Shown here one piece after another: positions 47,401 to 54,330 of a stretch of 64,000 nt of DNA; within the stretch, counting starts at the first letter, position 1, and every line of letters begins with the position of its first letter. Under the pieces are notes generated by a model that saw only the letters and a list, made by a program, of their open reading frames with translations, had not been told where the DNA came from and did not search any database. Location: contig OW203726.1 in assembly GCA_934045075.1 (NCBI GenBank), positions 4,721,535-4,785,534 on the forward strand. The letters run 5' to 3'. Made by a program: the position numbers and the translations under genes. Source of the DNA: Yponomeuta sedellus (lineage: Eukaryota > Arthropoda > Insecta > Lepidoptera > Yponomeutidae).

Positions 47401-49245
47401 GTACGGATAGCCAGAGGTTGCGGGTTCGAATCCCGGCATGGGTGAAATTTTTAGCCTCTAAATAGGTTTTTAAATTTGTTCCTTAGCACGGGTTAGTGCA
47501 TTAAAAATAAAAATAGTGTAATGTAATAACTTTTCATTTGTTAAGGCTAGGCATGCTGCTGAAACGCAGGCGACGCAGTACAGCACGGCAGAGTTCAGTA
47601 CTGGGCAGGGCAGTTGAGGCCACAAAACGTAAAAAAAGAGTCTCTGTGGTTGAGGCAGACTTAGGCCCCCTCCGCATGCTGCGACGCAACTATTCGCCGC
47701 ATCCTTGGCAATTCTCACCCATAGTAACTCTTTCCATGCCTTTTTTGGAATAGCCTGCATGATTTGTACAAAAATCATACAAACAAGGCAACAGCGAACT
47801 AATTCCATTAAATGTTCTCTCATTGCAACAAACTTGTTAGTAAACACGCCTCGACGTGCATGCAGATATCTGTGCCGGTAGTACAACGAGACGCAGAGCA
47901 GGGCAGACACATGTCTGCGTCGCACGTGCCTGCGCCGCAGCGTACACGTAACTCAATGACGTTCCATGCTTTACAAAATCTGCGCAGGGCAGCCCCTGCG
48001 CCGCACTGTACTGCGTCGGCTGCGTCTCAGCATGCGCCTAGCCTGAACAATGTTCAAGCAAATATGTTATGTAGGAATAAGGAAAGAAAGCTTGAAATCA
48101 TTACACGGCTTCTTTGTTTAGGCAGTCATGTCAATATAGAGGTAGTTGGTTCGGTTCTCGCTGGAGCGACTTGCCAGCATCATCATTACTTTAATTTGTT
48201 CAAATGGCCTCAGGGATATTATTCCATGTTTGTGATGTCCTTGTCTGATTACCATATCACAGGGTACCGTAGTTTGAGACCATAGGGTAGATTCTCTAAA
48301 ATGCATGGTTGTTCAATAGTCATATTAGTCCGGTAAAGGTAGTCTCGTAATAGATCGCATCGCAATGGTACAGCCCGTGCTACTTAACTCGGCGCCTCGC
48401 GCGATTCTGTCTTCTTCGCGAGAGATGTCTATTTAATTTGCGCGGGCTATACCCCTGAAATGACATTGTACTGCTATTGCTTTGTAGACTACCAAATTGA
48501 GGCAAATGACAACCATTGTAGTGCTTATACCATTCTATTGAAAAACTATGTGAGTATTAAACTAAGGGCCTGGACAAGTGATTGCCTTTTTGAGACAGCC
48601 TTGTTGGTCTAGCGGTATCACGTTTCTGATTGCCATGTCGGGGAGCGTGGGTTCGATTCGCACTGTGGGTCGCCGTACATTTGTACAAATGACCTCAGTC
48701 TTGGTGTATTTCTGTTTGTGATGTATTTGTCTGGTTACCATAGCACGGGGTATCCTAGTACGCCTTAATTCTGTTAGTGCATTACACTACAGTGACAGAT
48801 AAATGGACGGGTCACGTAACGTGTTTTTACACCATTGGTTTGTTCCGGCTGCGGGTTTAAACTTAAAGCAGCAATGTATTGAAATCACCACGTTCGTGTC
48901 ATTGACATTGTACTACAATGCATTAACAGATTCTAGCGCCAGGCCAAGTGGTTGTGTTGTGTGGAAGTTATATTATTATTATTGTGAACTGCGTGATTTA
49001 TTTTAGTTGTATCTCCGTTTCAGCCTCACGCGCCGACGCCGCAGCCCCGCTCCAAGGTGCCTTCACCAGCTAAAGACTTCGCAGACCTTCCGGAGCTTCC
49101 CTCCGTGCCCTCAGACCTGATACTGCCCTCAGTGCCTCACAGCGCCGGTGCCAACCCTGGCAATCAGGACAGCGCGACCGCGCCCGACGAGATTGACTTC
49201 GACGACCTGAACCGGAGGTTTGAGGAGCTGAAGAAGAAAAAGTAG
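35311..49245 (+). CDS. Ist1: IST1 homolog, ESCRT-III-associated factor (gene-level entry, 7 exons)
   Basis: Exons: 35311-35492, 36473-36635, 38330-38549, 40509-40630, 43415-43549, 45656-45706, 49024-49245. All junctions are AG/GT in agreeing phases and the sum is 364 residues plus stop, about the length recalled for human IST1. IST1 binds CHMP1 and the ATPase VPS4 and acts in ESCRT-mediated membrane scission, endosomal sorting and cytokinesis. The N-terminal helical core (about 1-190, LRLSINRLKLLEKKKTELAQ, HIIREDYMVEAMEI, PPKILVERYLIEIAKNFNV) is strongly conserved. A low-complexity Gly/Pro/Met linker follows. The C-terminus has MIM2 (LPELPSVP, 313-320) and MIM1 (EIDFDDLNRRFEELKKKK). The gene is complete and its introns are full of SINEs. 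Confidence 0.95.
35791..35952 (+). repeat. tRNA-headed dispersed repeat in IST1 intron 1
   Basis: It starts GTAATACAGAGACTATTG and runs through AAATTTCACTGATGCCGG, a cloverleaf-like GCCCATTAGCTCAGTTGG.. and CGCGGGTTCGAGTCCCGG, to TTTTTAGCCTCTAAATAGG. It is the same family as 22398-22612. Confidence 0.75.
36055..36200 (-). repeat. LINE 3' UTR fragment, reversed
   Basis: TATTCTTTACTGTACACACC, CAATTGGCGGCCTTATTGCT and GCAATTTCTTCCAGGCAACC are the complement of the tail at 37095-37265. Confidence 0.6.
36473..36635 (+). CDS. Ist1: IST1 exon 2
   Basis: The acceptor is ATCCTCTCAG and the donor is TTCAG/GTTAGT. It enters in phase 2 and leaves in phase 0. It encodes EDYMVEAMEIVEMYCDLVLA through ISTLIWVAPRMHTDVQ. 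Confidence 0.93.
36826..37012 (+). mobile_element. Helitron-like non-autonomous element
   Basis: It begins near TCTATAGTATAAAAATGAAT with CACTGAATGTGTTGGTAAGC, has AGCTGAACCAATTTCGCTAA, and ends GTTTGCTGGGTCAGCTAGT. This start and CTAGT end resemble a common lepidopteran Helitron/LEP1-type family, from memory. Insertion between A and T was not checked against an empty site. Confidence 0.5.
37095..37265 (+). repeat. LINE 3' UTR fragment
   Basis: GAGGTTGCCTGGAAGAAATT, GCTATTAGCAATAAGGCCGC and TAAAGAATATTCTTATCTTA mark the 3' tail of a LINE family also present reversed at 36055-36200. Confidence 0.6.
37278..37500 (+). repeat. tRNA-headed dispersed repeat
   Basis: A tail block (AACCCGTGCTAAGGACAATT) is followed by GTAATACAGAGAATATTG, ATTTCACTGATGCCGGTGAG, GCCCATTAGCTCAGTTGG, GAGGTCGCTGGTTCGAATGC and TTTAGCCTATAAATAGG. 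It faces the reversed copy at 37962-38165. Confidence 0.75.
37551..37815 (+). repeat. tRNA-derived SINE
   Basis: A tRNA-like head (GCGGTGGTAGCAGAGCGGTG, CGTGGGTTCGAACCCCGG) is followed by the body seen at 10755 (ATGTACCAATGACCTTG.., TAGTAGCAATACTACTCGCT, AACATCGTAAGGAAACC, GCTACGTACGATGGCCCAAC). The end TAACTAACTAAC is a short tandem tail. Confidence 0.75.
37962..38165 (-). repeat. tRNA-headed dispersed repeat, reversed
   Basis: The reverse complement of 37278-37500: CTATTTTAGAGGCTAAAAAT, CATGCCGGGATTCGAACCCG, TACCAATTGAGCCAATGGG and TTAGCACGGGTTAGTGCATT. Confidence 0.75.
38330..38549 (+). CDS. Ist1: IST1 exon 3
   Basis: The acceptor is GCACTTTCCAG and the donor is GAAG/GTGAGT. It enters in phase 0 and leaves in phase 1. 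It encodes ELKVISDLLTAKYGKVYADA through NFNVDYEPDEAVMREEE, the end of the conserved core. Confidence 0.93.
38633..38870 (+). repeat. 5S-headed dispersed repeat, reverse-sense copy without head
   Basis: GGAAGGTTAGACCATACTCC, GGGCCAAGTCCGGGTTGGTG, TTACTGTCAGAAGTTATCAA, GCCGGCACCAACGGC and TGCCTTGCGAAGCACGGA are the complement of the body at 23640-23800. The ORFs here belong to the repeat. Confidence 0.65.
38990..39690 (-). pseudogene. THAP-domain-bearing repeat, reversed (partner of 50265-50995)
   Basis: Read on the minus strand it matches 50265-50995: ACTTGGCTCAAACTTG, AAAGAGACCCCGACTCCTTA, then TCACTTTGATGTAATTCC. Outer flanks (GTAAATAACTCTTCCATT; TGACGCGAGAAATGAA-like words) are also shared. 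It encodes decayed THAP zinc-finger residues. Confidence 0.65.
40245..40480 (+). repeat. tRNA-headed dispersed repeat just before IST1 exon 4
   Basis: Same family: GTAATACAGAGAATATTG, ATTTCACTGATGCCGGTGAG, GCCCATTAGCTCAGTTGG, GTCGCGGGTTCGG (B box shortened), AGCCTCTGAATAGG and the TTAGCACGGGTTAGTGCATT tail. It ends about 30 bases before the exon acceptor at 40508. Confidence 0.75.
40509..40630 (+). CDS. Ist1: IST1 exon 4 (Pro/Met-rich linker)
   Basis: The acceptor is TTTTATCACAG and the donor is GGCG/GTGAGT. It enters in phase 1 and leaves in phase 0. It encodes GRDAMLIDI, then a Pro/Met/Gly run ending APFSYPA, which matches the MPMPMP..PFSYP part of human IST1 as recalled. Confidence 0.9.
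40920..41150 (+). pseudogene. LINE reverse-transcriptase ORF fragment
   Basis: From about 41000 a frame reads YWDRSIITDRTVHYNRPDIT, then a stop, then KVYLIDIAVPNTHNL. This YWDR..ITD..V..NRPDI..LIDIAVPNTHN signature is typical of the region after the RT domain in insect LINEs. It is broken and truncated. Confidence 0.6.
41150..41340 (+). repeat. tRNA-Gly-like SINE
   Basis: The head GTGGCGTAACGGTAGTGCAT, CTTCCTGCCATGCAGGAGGT, CCCGGGTTCGATTCCCGGCT resembles tRNA-Gly(GCC): the anticodon arm CCTGCCATGCAGG has GCC in its loop. A body follows with TGTTTGTGATGTCGTTGTTT and ATCCTAGTGTG, shared with 48594-48790. The A box region is incomplete, so it is not a working tRNA gene. Confidence 0.7.
41750..41905 (-). 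repeat. tRNA-like SINE, reversed
   Basis: On the minus strand: GGCCTCGGTGGCGCAGCGGG, TTGGCACACTGACTGTAAAA, then GGGTTCGATCCCCGGCCGGG. A and B boxes are well formed. The head is tRNA-like but the acceptor stem does not pair cleanly. Confidence 0.6.
41974..42490 (+). pseudogene. LINE ORF2 C-terminal fragment
   Basis: A 151-codon frame includes SLLRLRRCNLRIAVALMTGH, LNKHFHTMGLTDSPLCRGCL and ETPAHVTIQCEGV. LTGH..LN.HL...GL..SP.CR.C...ET..H....C is the signature of the RNase H-to-C-terminal part of many insect LINE proteins, here with a CCHC-like cluster. The 3' tail reads GCTACGTACAATGGCCCAAC..GGCTAAGTGCGG. The 5' part is missing. Confidence 0.75.
42535..42800 (+). repeat. tRNA-derived SINE with CT tail
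   Basis: GGTTCGATTCCCAGTGCGGG, CATGTACCAATGACTTTGTT, TAGTAGCAATACCACTCGCT and GGGCACGCGTGGTAATTA, the same family as 10755-10980. It ends with a short (TC)n run. Confidence 0.7.
42940..43250 (+). repeat. 5S-headed dispersed repeat, reverse-sense copy
   Basis: TCCCCACTGGTGGGGCACGG, AAGACGGTTAGGCCATACTC, CAAGTCCGGGTTGGTGGAGG, CTGTCAGAAGTTATCAAGCC and TGTCTTGCGAAGCACGGAAG. It is truncated in the 5S-like head. Confidence 0.65.
43415..43549 (+). CDS. Ist1: IST1 exon 5 (Gly/Pro-rich linker)
   Basis: The acceptor is TTATTCCAG and the donor is TTG/GTAAGT. It is in phase 0 at both ends. It encodes a Gly/Pro-rich segment ending DSKDLNNSFL. Confidence 0.85.
44265..44450 (+). repeat. Dispersed repeat with perfect 23-nt-arm palindrome (44285-44332)
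   Basis: It shares AAAAAGTGCCGAAACG.., TGTAATAAACGAGCATAAA and GCTCGTGTTAACCTTAGAAA with 2264-2393. In this copy TCAGGTGCCGTGGTCTCGGA is followed after two central bases by its exact complement, a palindrome absent from the first copy. Confidence 0.75.
44980..45380 (+). repeat. 5S-headed dispersed repeat with 69-bp internal tandem duplication
   Basis: TGCAAGCAGGAAGGTTAGGC..GGAGGATTGTAA occurs twice in tandem (from 45005 and 45074) with small differences. The rest follows the family to TGGTAGTCACGGGACGGTCA and GTTGTTGCTTAACCCAAGTG, the complement of the 5S-like head. ORFs at 44965-45544 belong to the repeat. Confidence 0.7.
45656..45706 (+). CDS. Ist1: IST1 exon 6 (51 bp)
   Basis: The acceptor is TATATTTGCAG and the donor is ATATG/GTAAAT. 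It is in phase 0 at both ends. It encodes EEMNNLPPAYDSIHHDM; PPAYDS corresponds to the PPSYES motif of vertebrate IST1. Being 17 codons in phase 0, it can be skipped in frame. Confidence 0.85.
46251..46299. repeat. Hairpin with 20-nt arms
   Basis: ACCGGCCTTGATTGAGGTAG (46251-46270) pairs with 46280-46299, with one mismatch and a 9-nt loop. It lies in IST1 intron 6 next to a SINE remnant (46315-46460). Confidence 0.8.
47075..47310 (-). repeat. tRNA-headed dispersed repeat, reversed, long copy
   Basis: TTTAGAGGCTAAAAATTTCA, CATGCCGGGATTCGAACCCG, CTCTACCAATTGAGCCAATG, GTACAGGCAGCGACATCTGA and CAGCCCCGACTACCTACTTT: the complement of 22398-22612 including its outermost part. Confidence 0.75.
47355..47515 (+). 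repeat. tRNA-headed dispersed repeat, facing the copy at 47075
   Basis: TTCACTGATGCCGTGAGTCG, GCCCATTGGCTCAATTGG, GTTGCGGGTTCGAATCCCGG, AGCCTCTAAATAGG and the TTAGCACGGGTTAGTGCATT tail. With 47075-47310 it forms an inverted pair about 45 bp apart. The cloverleaf here has the full TTGGTAGAGC D-arm. Confidence 0.75.
47538..48050. mobile_element. 513-bp MITE with long terminal inverted repeats
   Basis: The left end TTGTTAAGGCTAGGCATGCT, AACGCAGGCGACGCAGTACA matches the complement of the right end (TTGTTCAGGCTAGGCGCATG, ACGCAGCCGACGCAGTACAG) over about 55 bp with small differences. It is GC-rich inside and noncoding: ORFs on both strands here only reflect the lack of stop codons. The target duplication is unclear. 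Confidence 0.75.
48290..48580 (+). repeat. Dispersed repeat (partner of 51555-51835)
   Basis: AAAATGCATGGTTGTTCAAT, ATTAGTCCGGTAAAGGTAGT, CCCGTGCTACTTAACT, TTCTTCGCGAGAGATGTCTA, TGCTTTGTAGACTACCAAA and TTGAAAAACTATG occur in the same order at 51555-51835. There is no coding frame. Confidence 0.7.
48594..48790 (+). repeat. tRNA-derived SINE
   Basis: Head GCCTTGTTGGTCTAGCGGTA, GCGTGGGTTCGATTCGCACT; body TTGGTGTATTTCTGTTTGTG, GGTTACCATAGCACGGGGTA, TCCTAGTA. It shares its body with 41150-41340. Confidence 0.65.
49024..49245 (+). CDS. Ist1: IST1 exon 7 with MIM2 and MIM1 motifs
   Basis: The acceptor is CTCCGTTTCAG and the stop is TAG 49243-49245. It encodes the two MIT-interacting motifs that bind VPS4, LIP5 and spastin-type MIT domains: FADLPELPSVPSDLILP and IDFDDLNRRFEELKKKK. 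Confidence 0.93.
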   Translation, partial: PHAPTPQPRSKVPSPAKDFADLPELPSVPSDLILPSVPHSAGANPGNQDSATAPDEIDFDDLNRRFEELKKKK

Positions 49246-50264
49246 AGGAAAGAGTTGTTCTTAAGAGGTCGCCGATCGGATTTTAATACAAACTTACTTC
49301 TAAGTACTTGTTAGTTGGGCCAATTGAGTAATTATTTGTTTCAATATTACATATCTTGGATATAGAGGATTTGGCGAGGACACCAGAGTGTTTGAAATGT
49401 TCGCACTTGCTGTATTCAATAGCCTAACTGTATGAGACTAAGTACGAAAATATCTGGATTAACTCTAAACTATTAACTTCTACGTAAATACGTTTTGTGC
49501 TCATGCATGTTCTTTAAATTTTCTGAATTTATTTCATTGAGATTTATATGAATTTCTTGCCTAATAATCATGGCTGTGGCATACAATTTAAGTTTTAAAT
49601 AGGAACGTTTTTGTTTAGTTGTAAGTTTGTAAGTTTTTTGTTTTATAGAGTTCCTATTTAAAACTTAAACAACCACAAACACAAATTTAAACGCCGCCAA
49701 CTTACGCCACGTTTATTTCCTGAAGTGGTTAATGTTTGTAGTTTGGAAATAGTTGGCCCATAAAACAAAAATTAAACTTGTACAAGTAAGAAGTAAGTTT
49801 ATATGAAAATTGCATCTTCATCTATTATCTGCGCGCGATCAGAACGAGAATTTAGTATTATATCGTCCTTCGTCTTAGAATTGGAATTTAAAATTCACTT
49901 CATAATGTTCCATCATATTTAAATCGCGCAGGATAATGTAATAAAATTCCATTCATCATCATCAACCCATTATGTCCCCACCGAGGGGCACCGGTCTCTT
50001 CCTTAAGGAAGGTAAAATCCCATTATCTTCCCCAAAATGGCAGGTTTTAATCATTGATATAACTTTGAAATCGCGAAGTTGCATCCATATTAATATCGGG
50101 ACAAAAGAAAGCTATTAATGATATCTGCCTTCGCCTGGGTTGTGGGTTTCGTGATTTATTATACCTGGATTCTTCCAAGTATATGTATATGCTTTACAAA
50201 GCGAAATGTAAAGTGCCGAGCAACTTTTTCTCGAGATTAGCTATGCTTATAATACATACGTCAA

Positions 50265-50995
50265 TCCGCTATTTGACTCTCTTTTCAAGTAAGTCCTAAA
50301 CGGTAAATAACTCTTCCATTTGACCAAAAAATATTTAAGTATATTTTTGAGGACCTTAAAGCAACATAAAAACATATTTTATAACTCTATTTTCCTAAAC
50401 AGCCAAAAACGCGGTCAGCCATTTTTGTCTATGGTTTGAAGTCCAAAAAATTGTAAACAAAGTTTGACATTAAATTTTCTGTAAGTGATCTCTGAGCATA
50501 GTGAAATAACAACGCAACCATGATTTCATCGAATTTACATACAAAATATAGCAATTATCATTATTGCATTGTTCGAGAATGAAAAAACACGTCAATAAAG
50601 ACCCCCGGCAAGTTGTGGATTCGTATACCCAGTAAAATTAACATTCGAAAGACTTGGCTCAAACTTGTCAAAAGAGACCCCGACTCTTTATCAATTGAAA
50701 CTCGGGGGTATTTATGTGAAGATCACTTTGATGTAAGTCCTATAATAATCAATGTCCACTGGCTCTGGCTGAAAGATGTTTCTTTACATACTTTAGATGC
50801 TTTCAAGATGGTGGATAGCGTTTTCGCCGCCGTTAAACGAGGAAAAAATTTTTTTACTTTGCAAATTTTGCAGCCATCCTGCATACTTACTTAGCAAAAT
50901 CAATATATTTCGGCTTCTTACGTTAAATACTAAGGGAAATATTCATTTCTCGCGTCAAATTTGATACGTGTCAAATAGCGGATTGTGAGAACTTC
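50265..50995 (+). pseudogene. THAP-domain fragment in a dispersed repeat
   Basis: From about 50613 the frame reads KINIRKTWLKLVKRDPDS, then SIETRGYLCEDHFD. The W spacing and C..HF end match the second half of a THAP zinc finger, the DNA-binding module of P-element-type transposases and their domesticated relatives. The first Cys pair is degraded and no transposase catalytic domain follows. A reversed copy lies at 38990-39690. Confidence 0.65.
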
Positions 50996-51047
50996 TGTCT
51001 AGCTACAAATCTTCGATCACGTTTAGGGTATGATGAGAATGAATTAA

Positions 51048-51260
51048 TTATTAACTTAATTCCGGATTAGCTTTTGATATTTCGTCGGATGAGTCCGACC
51101 AGGGTTATTAAGTTTTGAGGTTTATTTAACCAAAGGCGCGTTAGGGTGCCACCAGGCACGCGCTCAACTCAACAGCGCGCAGCGCTGCGAATCAGGGCGA
51201 AAAGTGGTCGAACTCTTCTGACAAGAAATGAGGTAAGTTAATCCGGAATTAAGTTAATAA
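51048..51260. mobile_element. 213-bp MITE with 22-bp perfect inverted ends
   Basis: TTATTAACTTAATTCCGGAT.. at 51048-51069 is the exact complement of 51239-51260. Inside, GTCGGATGAGTCCGACCAGG and GGTCGAACTCTTCTGACAAG are imperfect inverses, resembling the foldback element at 55673-55777. It is noncoding. Confidence 0.75.
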
Positions 51261-51554
51261 TGTGTAGTGCCGAAACTTTTAAGTTTAAAAACATTATTAA
51301 TTAATCGCTAGAAGGTATAACACCTGTTTCGCAACATCTTCGTTATAAGTTAATGCTAGAGGTTTCTAATTCTAATTGTTACCTATAGGTAGAGAATATT
51401 TTTTTTTGTACACAGAAAAATTTTGTACCTAGTTTTGTAGTTTTGTGTAATTTTCAATTAGTCACAGTTTGCTTTATTTGATTTAATTTTGACAAGTGCG
51501 CCAAATATTCAGACGGGCCGTTTTGTCACCAAAATGTTTAAAATTTGGTGAATA

Positions 51555-51835
51555 GTACCCGGGGGGCGAGTGTCTGAAATGCATAGTGGTTCAATAGTCT
51601 ATTAGTCCGGTAATGGTCGTTTCATTCACACTATCGGTAGTCTGGTAATAAATCGCATTGCAATGCTATAGCCCGTGCTACTTAACTGGATTTTCTTCGC
51701 GAGAGATGCCTGTTAAAGTTGCGTGGAATGACATTGTACTACTTGCTATTGCTTTGTAGACTACCAAAGTGAGGAAAATCAACCATTGTTGTACTTACAT
51801 TATTCTGTTGAAAAACTATGAAAGTAAAAATGTAT
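51555..51835 (+). repeat. Dispersed repeat (partner of 48290-48580)
   Basis: Same ordered blocks as 48290-48580 with a partial internal difference (ACACTATCGGTAGTCTGGTA is extra here). Confidence 0.7.
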
Positions 51836-53421
51836 TTTTATTTGAACGTGGTTTTACGCTCAGTGTCTTTGCAACTATGTATTCTTACACATCTTATCCT
51901 AACATCTCAGAACACACTAAAACTGCGAACATTATACATATTTGATTTATAACATAATTAAAATTGTACAAACACGAAATTAGTATATTTTTATTCTGCG
52001 CTCAGCGACTCTGTAATTAAGTTTTTATCCCTTAACTTAAAGTTCTAGGCTTTTGCTGAAAATCAGCGTCGGCAGTGGAGCATGTTCCCTGGAGACTTTA
52101 AGCTGACTATAACGCCTTTCGCCAAATTTAGTTCGTAAGACATTTTCTCAGTTATTATACCTTGTTTATTTTCTTGTTGGCAATAAGACTTTACGGTCTT
52201 TTCAGTGTAGAGACATCATGGAACGATCTAATTGCTAGTAAATCGTTTGTCACGGATCCATTTAGTGATGGTAAATTTGGGTGTAAGTGGAGCTGCATAC
52301 AGAGATAATAATAATTGTGGTGCCTACACCCCAAACTGAGCTCAATTTTATGAAGGTATAAGATTGAGAATGTGCTAAACCTAAAACGATGTGATATATT
52401 AGGATTTCTTTTGTATTTTGCACGCTTATCGATATAGTTTTGTACTTTGCTATGATACGACTTTATAGATAGAATATTCTTTATTGTATAGTATTTTAGA
52501 TTGAGACTCCTTGTATGATAAAGATAGCAATTTGTTTATCCAACCTTTTCATAAAAAAATAATTTATGAAAATGTTCATACTATGAGATAGGTACTGTGT
52601 TTGCAGAAAAATTATGCGCTATTAAGGTACGATTTGAGTCTTACAAAATAGTTACAATTCCAAAAGGTCAACAGATTGTGTATCAATTATTATTGTAAAT
52701 GCTGTAATATAACTAGTATGTTAAAATAAAAACGAAAGATGTAATTTATTTCAAATATATATTTTATATTATTACAGTACTTTTATTTAAAATTACAAGC
52801 GGCGACATTATGTTTAATAGAGCATAAAAAAGTAACATCGCTGGCGAGTATCAGCCTTCTTGCTTTAACGAGGTATTATTATGTATTGAGTTTATTATGT
52901 TTACTGTACTAATGGTCAATTTAAAGTTACACTATACTAGACACCATCTTCCCGTGAACGTTGTTTTAATGCCAGACATCTTCGTCTTATGATTCGTATG
53001 GTTATAGTAGGCTTTTTTGCATAAAATATGCATTTTAAAATCATTTCGGTGGTAACTCATGTGAGTTGAAGGTTCTTAAAGATATAATTATAATATTTTG
53101 TGGTATGTTATTGTAAATCCGTATTTAAAGTTTCAGTTTTCAACAATAAAGTTTATACGTAACTATTACCGTTCAAAGCAGGTAACATGATAATAGTTGC
53201 ATCAGTCATTAAAGAATTATTGATTGTGGGTATGTAAACATTAAGTTAACAGGTGAAAACGTAGAAAATATTGAGGGGTAGTTTTAAAAAGAAAAGGGAA
53301 ACCGAGTGGGGTATGAAAGTGGCTTCACGTTACGGGCTACTGCGTTCCTGTATACGATGCTGACTTCATGTTACATCAATTTTACCTTTAGTCTTCCGTG
53401 TAAACTTACATTGGTACGACA

Positions 53422-53781
53422 ATGGCTAAATTTTGCTACCAAGTCAATGGAGCTGTCTCTGCGAAGCAGGATAGTGTCTTCAGAAGCCGCTGGAGTGGAG
53501 CTGTGAGCACGCAGCGTGCTAAACCAAAAGTCCGTGCTGTGGTGCGCACCGGCACCACATACTTCGAGTATGAAGCGGAGAAGCCGGCGGCGTACCCTAA
53601 AGTGAACGCCAATTCGGGCCTGACGCTGCAGGAGGAAGTGACGTTGAACAAGGTCCGGTTCGCGTCAACATCGGATCTGGAGAGCAAGACTAGCAAAAAA
53701 ACAAAACAGGAAATGTCGCCGTAACTGTTGCAGAGCATGAAACAGGAAGCAAAACGCGTTTTCGCGAAGAAGCTGGCGTGA
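53422..53781 (+). pseudogene. Unrecognised ~119-codon ORF, copy 1 of a repeated family (one nonsense codon)
   Basis: ATG at 53422; the frame hits TAA at 53722-53724 after 100 codons but continues in frame to TGA at 53779-53781. It reads MAKFCYQVNGAVSAKQDS.., STQRAKPKVRAVV, TTYFEYEAEKPAAYPKV, SGLTLQEEVTLNKVRFASTS, SKKTKQEMSP, then LLQSMKQEAKRVFAKKLA. It is small, basic and hydrophilic, with no signal peptide or membrane helix and a likely C-terminal helix. I do not recognise the family. It is the best preserved 5' half; related copies lie at 59955-61840 and, reversed, 63557-63190. It could be a decayed gene family or a sequence carried by a repeat. Confidence 0.6.
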
Positions 53782-53799
53782 ACTCTTTGTTTTGTGTAA

Positions 53800-54330
53800 C
53801 CACTGTTTTTTTTGTTTGTGAAGAAACCAGCGGCTTAGTTGGCTCCGCACGTAATGACCTCTCTTTCGTGTGGGGTAGGCCGAGACTAAGCTGTTAGGGT
53901 GGTACAGGTGCTGGACAAGCCTACTCCATCTCAAAACAATGTCCCGGGGACAGCCGTGACCGAGTGGTCCCTCACCAATCTAGTGCGGGTGAAGATGCCA
54001 ATGGACGCAGTATTATAGTAAATCACCGCTGGGGCACGGGTTTCTTCCTGCACCGCGTTACGGAGATGCAAAGGGCAAATTGTTTTTTGTTTGTAATTTT
54101 CATGTGTAAATTAAAATGTAAATATTAGGTAAATAAATTAATGAATTCTGATGAAAAACTTTTATTTCCTTTTATTTTGTCATTTTGAAATACTTAGTAA
54201 TTACCAAAGCTGGCCGCTTTAACGATAGGCAGAGAAAATAATCAAAATCAGAATTAAATTCAGATTTATCGCGACGTGGTAAATTCTAGACTATCCCATA
54301 AAATTATTTGATTTTGAACGGATCAACATA
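53800..54330 (+). repeat. 3' flank of ORF copy 1, duplicated at 60520-60620 and 61830-62310
   Basis: GAAGAAACCAGCGGCTTAGT, GGCTCCGCACGTAATGACCT, CCGAGACTAAGCTGTTAGGG, GTCCCTCACCAATCTAGTG, TTTTTTGTTTGTAATTTTCA, GATGAAAAACTTTTATTTCC, TACCAAAGCTGGCCGCTTTA and TTATCGCGACGTGGTAAATT recur in the same order at 61840-62310. The duplication thus covers the ORF and about 550 bp of its 3' side. Confidence 0.75.

Larger units (their letters stand above)
49246..53300. other. IST1 3' flank; no gene seen, several repeats
   Basis: No coding region can be supported. It holds a fragment of the 5S-headed family (GTCCCCACCGAGGGGCACCG, 49975-50012), the THAP repeat (50265-50995), a MITE (51048-51260), a dispersed repeat (51555-51835) and AT-rich DNA. 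The IST1 polyadenylation site cannot be fixed; GTTAAAATAAAAACG near 52725 and GTAATAAAATTCC near 49938 are candidates. Confidence 0.45.

Noticed and set aside
47470..48285. Two ~150-codon ORFs on opposite strands
   Set aside because: They lie in the inverted ends and body of a MITE; no protein signature is seen.
53306..53506. ORF upstream of copy 1 of the unknown family
   Set aside because: It overlaps the real family frame in another phase and has no counterpart in the other copies.
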